Shown one piece after another: positions 25,287 through 33,255 of a DNA stretch of 64,000 bases. This DNA is from Bacillota bacterium (GTDB lineage Bacteria; Bacillota; Clostridia; DSM-8532): positions 434,001 to 498,000 of the forward strand of contig JAEZJF010000022.1 of the NCBI GenBank assembly GCA_023415825.1, in the 5' to 3' direction. The position numbers were made by a program, and so were the translations under genes. Within the stretch, counting starts at the first letter, position 1. Every line of letters begins with the position of its first letter. The notes under the pieces were generated by a model. The model ran no database searches and was not told the DNA's origin. It was given only the letters and a program-made list of their open reading frames with translations.

Positions 25287-25317
25287 TTGACTGCCACCTT
25301 AGGGGATGCCTTAAGAT
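25287..25317 (+). promoter_or_regulatory. MerR-type promoter with 19-bp spacer
   Basis: TTGACT (25287-25292) and TAAGAT (25312-25317) are separated by 19 bp, the stretched spacing typical of promoters that MerR-family activators untwist. It lies directly upstream of the MerR gene and its two resistance-type partners, so self-activation is likely. Transcription would start close to the ribosome site at 25324. Confidence 0.6.
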
Positions 25318-25337
25318 TAATCTAGGAGGTGGCGGTC

Positions 25338-26210
25338 ATGCAAATTAATGAAATCTGCACTCAAACAGGGTTGACAAAGAAAGCAATTGAATATTACCAG
25401 AGTAAGGGGTTAGTGACTCCAATAGCAAAAGAAAATGGGTATCGGGAATTTACAGATAACGATCTCGAGCAGCTACAAACAATAGCTCTATTAAGAAAGC
25501 TTGATCTATCTACCGATGAGATTAAGACAGTACTCGAAAGTAAGGACAGGAAATCTGCTTTGATGAATATTAAACAATCAAAGCAAATACAAGTAAAAAC
25601 TAAACTGGCGAAAGTTGATTTGATGGAGCAATTCATTAACGGTCAAAATATTGCCGAGCTTCAGGATAAAGTGAGTTTACTGGATCAACAAGCTACGATT
25701 AAAGAGAAACTACTCATGGCTTTCCCTGGGTATCATGGCCGATATACCAGCTTGCATTTTGGCCAATTTCTTAATGAGCCCATAAAAACAGAAGAGCAGA
25801 AAAAAATGTATGTCATCATTGTCGATTTTTTAGATAACATGGAGACCATTGAGATTCCAGAGGAGCTTCAAGCTCTGCTTGATGATGCGGACGATTATAT
25901 GGATGATGAGGTCATAGAAAAATTAAGTTCAAATATGCAAGACGCTTTTGAAGACTTTGAGAGTTATTGGGAGAAAAACAAGGAGAGCATAACTCAATAC
26001 GCAGAGTTTAAAAAATCCAATGAGTATCAAAATTCTGTTATGGCTCAACTTTTGAATTTGTTTCGTAAGTTTGGTGAGACAAGCGGGTACTATGATATAT
26101 TTATTCCTGCCATGCGTAAATTAAGTCCGGCATACGATCATTACTATAAAAAAATGCTCGAAGCTAATGAAAAACTGGTGCAGAAAATTCCAGACATAGA
26201 AAAGAAGTGA
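25338..26210 (+). CDS. MerR-family transcriptional regulator
   Basis: This 290-residue regulator has an N-terminal MerR winged helix (about residues 1-70; MQINEICTQTGLTKKAIEYY, GYREFTDNDLEQLQTIALL), followed by a coiled-coil dimerisation helix rich in Lys and Gln. A long acidic C-terminal domain of about 180 residues follows that I do not recognise; it lacks the Cys pairs of metal-sensing MerR proteins, so a drug or other organic ligand is more likely. ATG 25338 follows AGGAGGT. The AAC(3)-type gene starts about 20 bp after its stop, so the regulator and two aminoglycoside-enzyme homologues form one unit. Confidence 0.82.
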   Translation: MQINEICTQTGLTKKAIEYYQSKGLVTPIAKENGYREFTDNDLEQLQTIALLRKLDLSTDEIKTVLESKDRKSALMNIKQSKQIQVKTKLAKVDLMEQFINGQNIAELQDKVSLLDQQATIKEKLLMAFPGYHGRYTSLHFGQFLNEPIKTEEQKKMYVIIVDFLDNMETIEIPEELQALLDDADDYMDDEVIEKLSSNMQDAFEDFESYWEKNKESITQYAEFKKSNEYQNSVMAQLLNLFRKFGETSGYYDIFIPAMRKLSPAYDHYYKKMLEANEKLVQKIPDIEKK

Positions 26211-26230
26211 CAGGGAGGGGGCAGAATCCT

Positions 26231-27010
26231 ATGCATACAAAGCATTCTATCATGGAGCAAATTGACAGGCTTGGTATTAAGAAAACCGATACCCTTTTGG
26301 TTCATTCCTCAATGAAAGCTGTGGGTCAAGTGCAAAACGGCGGAGACACTGTAATTGATGCGTTTATTGAGTACTTAAGCCAGGGCCTTCTGATATTCCC
26401 GACACACACCTGGAAGCAAATAAATGAAGAATACTCTATTTTCAACCCTTTGACAGAGCCATCCTGTGTAGGTCTTCTAACAAACTTATTTCTTAAGCGT
26501 CCCAATGTCTATCGCTCCTTACATCCAACACATTCTGTTGCCGCAATAGGCCAGGATGCACTCGGTTATGTATCGGGTGAGGAAAACTGGGACACTCCCT
26601 GCCCGCGTGATGGATGCTGGGGAAAGCTTTATGACAGAAACGCCAAGATCCTGTTTTTGGGCTGTAGTCTGCAAAGAAACACCATCCTGCACGGTGTGGA
26701 AGAATGGAATAATATCCTGGACAGAATTAAAGATGAACACCAATCACTTAAAATAGTTACCCCCAACGATGGGATTATCGAAAGGCCCATGCGACGCCAC
26801 TATAATATTATGGGAGATATCTCGGAAAACTATGGTAAAATCAAAGATGCTTTGCTCTATACCGGATTGGCCCATGAAGGTAAGATAGGGGACGCAGATA
26901 GCATATTGTGTGATGCTAAAGGTATGGTAGATCTGGTGACCTCATTCCTTCAGCATAATCCTGATTTGTTTCTGGATGACAGCCCCATACCTAAGGAATG
27001 GTATTCCTAA
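26231..27010 (+). CDS. Aminoglycoside N(3)-acetyltransferase-family protein
   Basis: This 259-residue protein of the AAC(3) family acetylates the 3-amino group of 2-deoxystreptamine antibiotics using acetyl-CoA. Family features: DTLLVHSSMKAVGQVQNGGD near the N-terminus, LIFPTHTWK, SLHPTHSVAAIG, and LFLGCSLQRNTILHGVEEW with the His and Glu typical of the active site. ATG 26231 follows GGGAGGGG. Chromosomal members of this family are not always resistance enzymes, so activity should be regarded as likely but unproven. It is flanked by a MerR regulator and an ANT(6) homologue. Confidence 0.85.
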   Translation: MHTKHSIMEQIDRLGIKKTDTLLVHSSMKAVGQVQNGGDTVIDAFIEYLSQGLLIFPTHTWKQINEEYSIFNPLTEPSCVGLLTNLFLKRPNVYRSLHPTHSVAAIGQDALGYVSGEENWDTPCPRDGCWGKLYDRNAKILFLGCSLQRNTILHGVEEWNNILDRIKDEHQSLKIVTPNDGIIERPMRRHYNIMGDISENYGKIKDALLYTGLAHEGKIGDADSILCDAKGMVDLVTSFLQHNPDLFLDDSPIPKEWYS

Positions 27011-27054
27011 GGAAAGTCGGATAGGATGATCAGAAAACTTTAGGAGATGATATC

Positions 27055-27924
27055 TTGAGAACCGAACAGGAGATGCTTGACTTAATTCTAAAGATAGCCA
27101 GAGAGGATGATCGGGTGCGGGCTGTTTACATAAATGGCTCCCGGGCCAACCCCAAGGTTCAAAAAGATAGGTTTCAGGATTTTGACATTGTTTATGTTGT
27201 CAAAGAAACCGAGTCTTTTTTGGAAGATAAGAGATGGATCAGCATATTTGGGAAGATAGCCATCGTCCAGGAGCCTGATAGTAACGATTTTGGCTGGGGC
27301 ATTAATGCTGACTTCAGCCGCTCCTATGCCTGGCTCATGATTTTTGAGGATGGGAACCGCATTGATTTAACCATTCAGACCCTTGAGGTCATGCATGAAA
27401 AATACACCAAGGACAGCCTGACTGTTCCCCTTCTGGATAAGGACAACTGCCTGCCTGAGATACCTACCTCCAATGACAGTGACTATTTTGTGAAAAAGCC
27501 GACGGAAGGTCAATACAAAGGCTGCTGTAATGAGTTCTGGTGGTGTCTTAACAATGTGGCAAAGGGCATTGTACGGGATCAGCTCCCTTATGCCATGTGG
27601 ATGTATAATGTTGTGGTCCACGACATGCTAGCTAAAATGCTGGATTGGTATGTTGGGATAAATACAGACTTTTCCGTATCGGTGGGGATGCAAGGCAAGT
27701 ACTATAAAAAGTACCTGCCCAAAGATTTGTACGAAATGTATGAAAAAACATACTCCGACAGCAATTACAGTAACCTGTGGGTAGCCCTGTTTACCGCATG
27801 CCGCTTGTTTGGAACCATAGCCCAATCGGTAGCCAGCTATATGGGATTTACCTACAACCTAAGCGAGGAGACCAATATGCTCGAATACTTAGGAAACGTG
27901 AAAGCTTCAATCGATGAAGACTAA
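27055..27924 (+). CDS. aadE: Aminoglycoside 6-adenylyltransferase-family protein
   Basis: This 289-residue nucleotidyltransferase has YINGSRANP and FQDFDIVYVV, the G-S-x...D-x-D signature of ANT(6) enzymes, and a third acidic site in NRIDLTIQTL. Downstream QLPYAMWMYNVVVHDMLAKML and YTYSD-like helices match the C-terminal domain of the family. ANT(6) transfers AMP from ATP to streptomycin. The start is a TTG at 27055, placed after AGGAGA; the nearby ATG at 27048 is out of frame. It ends a MerR-AAC(3)-ANT(6) unit and overlaps the 3' end of the convergent DeoR gene by 4 bp. Confidence 0.87.
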   Translation: MRTEQEMLDLILKIAREDDRVRAVYINGSRANPKVQKDRFQDFDIVYVVKETESFLEDKRWISIFGKIAIVQEPDSNDFGWGINADFSRSYAWLMIFEDGNRIDLTIQTLEVMHEKYTKDSLTVPLLDKDNCLPEIPTSNDSDYFVKKPTEGQYKGCCNEFWWCLNNVAKGIVRDQLPYAMWMYNVVVHDMLAKMLDWYVGINTDFSVSVGMQGKYYKKYLPKDLYEMYEKTYSDSNYSNLWVALFTACRLFGTIAQSVASYMGFTYNLSEETNMLEYLGNVKASIDED

Positions 27925-28649
27925 TTGTGCTTGATTGAATCCGGCAAATCAGAATCACAGAAGATGCCGTCAACATCAATGGTATTACATAATTTAAATA
28001 AATAAGATTGACCAATTTTAGAATGATCGCATAAAAAATAACTTCTGGTTGCATTTTCTAATATGGTTTTGCGGACTTCAGATTCTTCTTCGGAGGAATC
28101 TGAAATATCACCTGATAAAGACAGACCTTGCGAAGAGAAAAAACAAAGGTCGACAAAATAATTCTTTAATGTTTCGGTAGCACGAGAACCGACGAAAACG
28201 CGATTACGGGGGATGTATCTTCCTCCTGTACAGAAAACCCGAATGTTAGAATCCTCCAAGCGGTCGATGACTTTCATGGAATTTGTGATGACAGTTAAAT
28301 CCTGAACTGATTTTAAGAAAGGAATCATGTGCTGTACGGTAGAGGAGGCATCTAAGAAGATAGTGCAACCATCGTAAACCAATTTTGCTGCTTTGGAAGC
28401 AATGATATCCTTTTGCGCTTTTCTTTCCTGCTCGCGCAGAGTTAGAGGTATGTCGGAATTTGTGGTATATCTTGAAAGAATGACACCGCCATGGACTCTT
28501 CTGACCAGGCCGAGTTTTTCCAGAGAATCAATATCTCTTCTGATGGTCGCTTCGCTGACAAAAAGGCTTTTCGCTAAAACAGCAATGTTGCACGTCTCTT
28601 GTTTTTCGAGAGATGCTAAGATTTCTTCCTGACGTTTGCATTGTAACAT
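27921..28649 (-). CDS. DeoR-family transcriptional regulator
   Basis: This 242-residue regulator has the helix-turn-helix CNIAVLAKSLFVSEATIRRD followed by LVRRVHGGVIL, the DeoR/GlpR signature. The C-terminal sensor shows DGCTIFLDASSTVQHMIPFL, TVITNSMKVIDRL and VFCTGGRYIPRNRVFVG. ATG 28649 is chosen because AAGGAGG precedes it. It diverges from the glycerol-3-phosphate operon; several DeoR family members (GlpR) respond to glycerol-3-phosphate, so repression of the neighbouring operon, lifted by that compound, is a reasonable inference. Confidence 0.87.
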   Translation of the reverse strand: MLQCKRQEEILASLEKQETCNIAVLAKSLFVSEATIRRDIDSLEKLGLVRRVHGGVILSRYTTNSDIPLTLREQERKAQKDIIASKAAKLVYDGCTIFLDASSTVQHMIPFLKSVQDLTVITNSMKVIDRLEDSNIRVFCTGGRYIPRNRVFVGSRATETLKNYFVDLCFFSSQGLSLSGDISDSSEEESEVRKTILENATRSYFLCDHSKIGQSYLFKLCNTIDVDGIFCDSDLPDSIKHN

Positions 28650-28887
28650 TGTGCTGCCTCCTTGTGAAAAGTTTAAAATGAAACAAACAATGCCGATTAT
28701 GTGCAAAAGTTTCAATCGTGCCGTCATGTGTTGATTAGAAGCATAAAAAGATTTAGATTAATTATAGACAAAAAAACAGAGGAAAACAAGAATTGATTCG
28801 TTAAAAAGAGGAAAGAACGAGTAGGGCTTTGGATCTAAATGCATATGCAACCTTTTTAAGGAAAATAAAGATAGGAGTGAGTAAGAA

Positions 28888-29925
28888 ATAAGTACAATTG
28901 TTGTCGTAGGTTCCGGAATGATGGGTTCGGCACTGGCTGTACCGCTTTGCGAGAATGGACATTTGGTAAGGCTGGTAGGCTCTCCGCTGGATGGAGCCAT
29001 CATTGAGCATGGAAGGAAAACCGGTGAGCATCTTACCATGAAGCGAAAAATGCCTGAAAATGTTGAATGGTATACCTTCGATCAGGCAGAGGATGCTATG
29101 GAGGGGGCAGACCTGTACATTAACGGTGTCAGCAGCTTCGGATTGAATTGGTTTATTGAGGAAATGATTCCGCGTATTCCTGAAAAACTTCCGGTATTAT
29201 CTGTTACAAAGGGAATGGTTAATCATCCGGATGGCAGTTTAAAATCTTATCCTGAAATTTTTGAAGAGAGTACGGAAAAGAAAATTTCATTTAATGCAAT
29301 CGGCGGTCCTTGTACCAGCTACGAGCTTGCAGATAAGGATTTTACCGAGGTTACATTTTGCGGCCGTGATATAAAAACGTTACGTTGGATAAGCTCGTTA
29401 TTTGAAACGGACTATTATAATATCAGTGTTTCAACGGATGTTCGTGGCGTGGAATGTGCTGTGGCAATGAAGAATGCGTACGCATTGGGAGTGAGCCTCG
29501 CAATTGGTATGTCTTATAAGAGAGAAGGAAGAGAATTTGAACATTATAATTCTCAAGCAGCCTTATTTGGGCAAAGCGTTGTAGAAATGATTCATTTGCT
29601 TAAATTGTGTGGTGGTGATGCTTCCAATGTTCGTTTACTTTCGGGAGACTTATATGTTACCGTATTTGGCGGAAGAACCAGAAAAATTGGTACTTTGCTC
29701 GGTACAGGAATGAGTTTTGAAGAAGCAATGCAGGTGCTGGAAGGCGTAACATTAGAGTCAATTGTAATTGCTACAAGAACTGCAGAGGCGGTTCGTGCAC
29801 TGATTGCACAAGGAAAAGTAGAGGAAAAGAATTTTCCTTTACTGCTGCATGTGGATGAATTAATTAATCAGGGGAAAAAACTTAACGTTCCTTGGAAAGC
29901 ATTTAAAACTGAGTTTGTAAGTTAA
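28888..29925 (+). CDS. gpsA: NAD(P)-dependent glycerol-3-phosphate dehydrogenase (GpsA-like), atypical start
   Basis: This protein of about 345 residues is of the GpsA family, which interconverts dihydroxyacetone phosphate and glycerol-3-phosphate. The Rossmann motif VVVGSGMMGSALA opens the protein, NAIGGPCTSYELA is the family G-P segment, and VECAVAMKNAYALG carries the catalytic Lys region. The first in-frame ATG (28918) falls inside the Rossmann motif and would remove the first strand. In frame back to the stop at 28882 there is no ATG, GTG or TTG; ATA at 28888 follows AGGAG (28873-28877). Alternatively one A was lost: with one extra A, a GTG at 28877 would read M-S-K-K-I-S-T. It begins the phosphodiester operon. 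Confidence 0.82.
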   Translation: MSTIVVVGSGMMGSALAVPLCENGHLVRLVGSPLDGAIIEHGRKTGEHLTMKRKMPENVEWYTFDQAEDAMEGADLYINGVSSFGLNWFIEEMIPRIPEKLPVLSVTKGMVNHPDGSLKSYPEIFEESTEKKISFNAIGGPCTSYELADKDFTEVTFCGRDIKTLRWISSLFETDYYNISVSTDVRGVECAVAMKNAYALGVSLAIGMSYKREGREFEHYNSQAALFGQSVVEMIHLLKLCGGDASNVRLLSGDLYVTVFGGRTRKIGTLLGTGMSFEEAMQVLEGVTLESIVIATRTAEAVRALIAQGKVEEKNFPLLLHVDELINQGKKLNVPWKAFKTEFVS

Positions 29926-30007
29926 TTCTGAATTCAAATTTAATGCCGAGTGCGGCTTAAAGGGTATGCGAGAAACTGCAAAACAATGTAAATGAGGAGG
30001 AAACAAA

Positions 30008-31411
30008 ATGAAAATGAAACGTGTAATGGCGCTGTTAATGGCAATGATGCTGACACTGTCTCTTGTTGCGTGTGGTAAGGAAGCCCCTGGAACAAAAGAA
30101 ACAAAGCAGCCGGAAGTTACTAATCAAGCAGAAAGTAAAACTCCCGAACCTGTAAAGGAAGAACCTAAGGGTGATCCGGTTTATATTAACAAAAATGCAG
30201 CTGAAATGACGGGTACAGTACGTTTCTATTCTGCTTTTGCAGAAGACGTGGGATCGGGCGCTTTGATTGCCGAATTCAATAAGCACTATCCTAATATTGA
30301 AGTTATTTTAACAACATACAAGAACAACGGCGATGGTAACGTAGCTGTTGATACTGCTATGATTGGTGGAGAAGTGGACGTTCTTCTAAGCTTTGGTGTG
30401 GCTAATACTCAGGCACGTTGGGCAAACAATTTGTTTGTTGATATTACAGATCGTTTAAAAGCTGATAATTTAGATTTAATCAAAGAGTGGGGAAGCGATA
30501 CATATAAATTGAATGATAGAGTTTACAGCTTCCCATCCGGCGCAATGTCCTATTATGTTGCGATTAATATGGATATGTGGAACGAAGCAAGCCTTGGAGA
30601 CATTCCTACAGAATGGACATGGGATGAATACCTTGAAGCTTGCAGGAAGATGACAAAGAATGGTGTGTTCGGCGGTGCTGATTATTCTGATAAGGATTCT
30701 TGGACACACAGAGTAGCACAGGTTAAGGGAAAAAATACTTATTACAATGCGGAAGGCTTAGCTGATTTTGATAGTGAACTTTTTGCAAAAGCATTACAGC
30801 TCGAAGTTGATGCAGAAAAAGATGGTATCTGGTATACCAAGCCTGATATGAGTGCAAACAACTTAAGAAACAGACAGTTATTCTTAGGCGGTACAATAGC
30901 GACTTCTGTTGATAGTATCTTAACAAGATATATCACTACAATAGAACATAATTTCAAGATTGGTTATGCGCCATATCCGGTTATGGAAAAGGGACAGACA
31001 AACTATATGGCAGGTCCTAAGCCGAACTCTCATATTGGTATTTCTGCAAAATGCAAGGATGTTGAGGCTGCATATGCATTTGCAAAGTTTGCGGCAACTT
31101 ACGGAAATAAGTACATGTATGCATCCGGACATGCAGGAACATGGACAGGAAATGATGCAAGCGAAATTCTTAAAGTAGTATTCGGAACAGTGGAAGAAGC
31201 TGAAAAGTGGGTTGACCCTGTTGGTTTTAATGAACATGTTGTTTCTGCGGGAAAGACATCCTATTCCGAGGATAATATTGTCGCGTATACTGAGTTATAT
31301 GATATGATTCTTGAGTATACGGATTATGCTTTAGTTGGAGATATGACTGTCGCAGATATGTTGAAAGAAATCAAGAAATTCGGCGATGATGCAATTAAAG
31401 ATAAAAAGTAA
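30008..31411 (+). CDS. ABC sugar/glycerophosphate-binding lipoprotein (UgpB-like)
   Basis: This 467-residue extracellular lipoprotein has a Lys/Arg start, a Met/Leu-rich hydrophobic core and the lipobox SLVAC at about residues 18-22. A charged linker follows, then an MSM/UgpB-type (family 1) binding domain with TGTVRFYSAFAEDVG, WNEASLGDIPTEWTWDEYLE and FATYGNKYMYA-like helices. GAGGAGG precedes the ATG. It lies between the GpsA-like gene and two permeases, so glycerol-3-phosphate, a glycerophosphodiester or a related sugar is the likely ligand. Confidence 0.88.
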   Translation: MKMKRVMALLMAMMLTLSLVACGKEAPGTKETKQPEVTNQAESKTPEPVKEEPKGDPVYINKNAAEMTGTVRFYSAFAEDVGSGALIAEFNKHYPNIEVILTTYKNNGDGNVAVDTAMIGGEVDVLLSFGVANTQARWANNLFVDITDRLKADNLDLIKEWGSDTYKLNDRVYSFPSGAMSYYVAINMDMWNEASLGDIPTEWTWDEYLEACRKMTKNGVFGGADYSDKDSWTHRVAQVKGKNTYYNAEGLADFDSELFAKALQLEVDAEKDGIWYTKPDMSANNLRNRQLFLGGTIATSVDSILTRYITTIEHNFKIGYAPYPVMEKGQTNYMAGPKPNSHIGISAKCKDVEAAYAFAKFAATYGNKYMYASGHAGTWTGNDASEILKVVFGTVEEAEKWVDPVGFNEHVVSAGKTSYSEDNIVAYTELYDMILEYTDYALVGDMTVADMLKEIKKFGDDAIKDKK

Positions 31412-31436
31412 TTGAATAGTATTGTATTACTAATCG

Positions 31437-31478
31437 GAGGACTGTTGTTTTTTGGGTGGCAGTCCTCTCATTATTTTT
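31437..31478 (+). terminator. Attenuating hairpin after the binding-protein gene
   Basis: GAGGACTG (31437-31444) and CAGTCCTC (31460-31467) pair, with a U-rich loop and a broken T-run (TCATTATTTTTAC) after it. It probably reduces read-through to the permease genes, giving more binding protein than channel. Confidence 0.7.
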
Positions 31479-31508
31479 ACTATTAGTACTTAAAATAAGG
31501 AGATCAAA

Positions 31509-32384
31509 ATGAATAAAAAGAAAGAGGCTTTGGCAGGCTGGTTGTTTATGAGCCCGGCAATGATAATTTTTATTGCGTTGATTATTATACCAACAATTGC
31601 ATCTTTTTTGCTTTCTTTTACCGAATGGAATTTTCTTTCGGGATATGCTGGAATTAAGTTTAAAGGATTAGATAATTTTGTTAAGCTATTTACCAAAGAT
31701 AGAAAATTTATGAAAGCATTTGTTAATACTGTTATATATGCCTTTACAACAGTGCCGATTACCATTTTCATGTCATTATTGGCGGCATACATGCTAAATA
31801 CAAAAGTGTATTTAAAAAAGATTTTCAGAACATTCTTTTTTATTCCATATATCTCCAGCATGGTAGCCTTGGCAGCCGTATTTAAGTTTTTATTTAGTGA
31901 GCAGGGCCCTATCAATGCTATATTAAAAGATGCTTTCGGAATGGAAACTCTTCCGGCATGGATTACGGATTCCAATTTGTGCCGTGTTCCGGTTATCAGC
32001 GTTATGGTTTATACAGGACTTGGATTTTGTTTGATTGTTTACATGGCTGCGCTGCAAAACGTGCCGAAGGAATTATACCATGCAGCTGCAATTGATGGTG
32101 CCGGATCCGTAAGGATATTCTTTAAAATTACATTACCATTGATTTCTCCGACAACATTTTATTTGTTGATTGTTCGATTGATTGGTGCTTTTAAGATTTT
32201 TACGGCCGTGAACATTATGGGCTTTGGCGGAAATTCTGCCAGCATTGTTAAAATTATTTATGATAGTGCATTTGGTTCCTATAGCTTTGGCTATGCCAGC
32301 GCGGCTAGCTGGATATTGGTTGCAATTATTTTGACAATTACTTTGATTCAGATGTGGGGCCAGAAAAAATGGGTTCACTATTAA
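31509..32384 (+). CDS. ABC sugar permease, UgpA/MalF-like
   Basis: This 291-residue six-helix permease (MalFG family) has the cytoplasmic EAA loop as ELYHAAAIDGAGSVRIFFKITLPL, which contacts the ATPase. TAAGGAG precedes the ATG. It pairs with the next gene to form the membrane channel for the ligand of the preceding lipoprotein. No ATPase gene lies in the operon, so a shared ATPase such as MsmK/MsmX encoded elsewhere is expected. Confidence 0.92.
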   Translation: MNKKKEALAGWLFMSPAMIIFIALIIIPTIASFLLSFTEWNFLSGYAGIKFKGLDNFVKLFTKDRKFMKAFVNTVIYAFTTVPITIFMSLLAAYMLNTKVYLKKIFRTFFFIPYISSMVALAAVFKFLFSEQGPINAILKDAFGMETLPAWITDSNLCRVPVISVMVYTGLGFCLIVYMAALQNVPKELYHAAAIDGAGSVRIFFKITLPLISPTTFYLLIVRLIGAFKIFTAVNIMGFGGNSASIVKIIYDSAFGSYSFGYASAASWILVAIILTITLIQMWGQKKWVHY

Positions 32385-32399
32385 GTAGGAGATGATGAT

Positions 32400-33230
32400 A
32401 TGAAAAAAAGAAGCGCGATTTTCAAAGTAATAAATACTTTATGGGTTGGCGCCTTGGCAATAGTGTTTTTGATTCCGTTGGTGTGGATGCTTTCTTCCTC
32501 GATAAAAGCAGGACATGAAGTATTTGCACTGGATTTTCAGTGGATACCGGATGTGATTCGTTGGGAAAACTATACAACCGTATGGTTCCATAAGGCGGTT
32601 TCGTTCTGGAAATTATATTTAAACTCGTTAAAAATTTCTGTATTAGGTACGGCGGGACAGCTTCTGATAGCATCTGCAGCCGGATATGCGTTAGCAAAGA
32701 TAGAGTTTAAGGGGAAAAACCTGGTGTTTATTCTTTTTGTAATGACTATGATGATTCCGGCGCAGGCATTGATTATTCCAAGATATATTTTGTTTAATGC
32801 AATCGGTTTGTACGGAACGCATGGGGCATTGATTTATCAGTCGTGGTTTTCTGTAACCTCTATTTTCTTGTTACGTCAGTTCTATGCAGGATTGCCTATA
32901 GACCTAATGGAGGCGGCCAGGTTGGACGGAGCAAGCCACTTGCACATTTGGTTGAAGATAATGCTGCCGTTGACAAAAACACCGATGGTAACCGTTATTG
33001 TTTTAGGATTTATCAGTTCCTGGAATGAATACTTGAACGCATTGATTTTCTTACCTACCTATGATCTGTATACAGTATCTCAAGGTGTTCAGTTCTTTTT
33101 ACATTTGACGGATGATTACAATTTAATGATGGCAGCTGCATCCAGTGCTATTATTCCGATCATCATCCTCTTCCTGTTTACGCAGAAGTATTTCGTAGAA
33201 AGTATTGCAACAACCGGTGTAAAGGGTTGA
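32400..33230 (+). CDS. ABC sugar permease, UgpE/MalG-like
   Basis: This 276-residue six-helix permease has the EAA loop DLMEAARLDGASHLHIWLKI and the C-terminal FTQKYFVESIATTGVKG that is typical of MalG/UgpE subunits. AGGAG precedes the ATG, 15 bp after the previous stop. It completes the importer of the phosphodiester operon. Confidence 0.92.
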   Translation: MKKRSAIFKVINTLWVGALAIVFLIPLVWMLSSSIKAGHEVFALDFQWIPDVIRWENYTTVWFHKAVSFWKLYLNSLKISVLGTAGQLLIASAAGYALAKIEFKGKNLVFILFVMTMMIPAQALIIPRYILFNAIGLYGTHGALIYQSWFSVTSIFLLRQFYAGLPIDLMEAARLDGASHLHIWLKIMLPLTKTPMVTVIVLGFISSWNEYLNALIFLPTYDLYTVSQGVQFFLHLTDDYNLMMAAASSAIIPIIILFLFTQKYFVESIATTGVKG

Positions 33231-33255
33231 TTAGAAGAGAGAGGGGATTGTAAAT

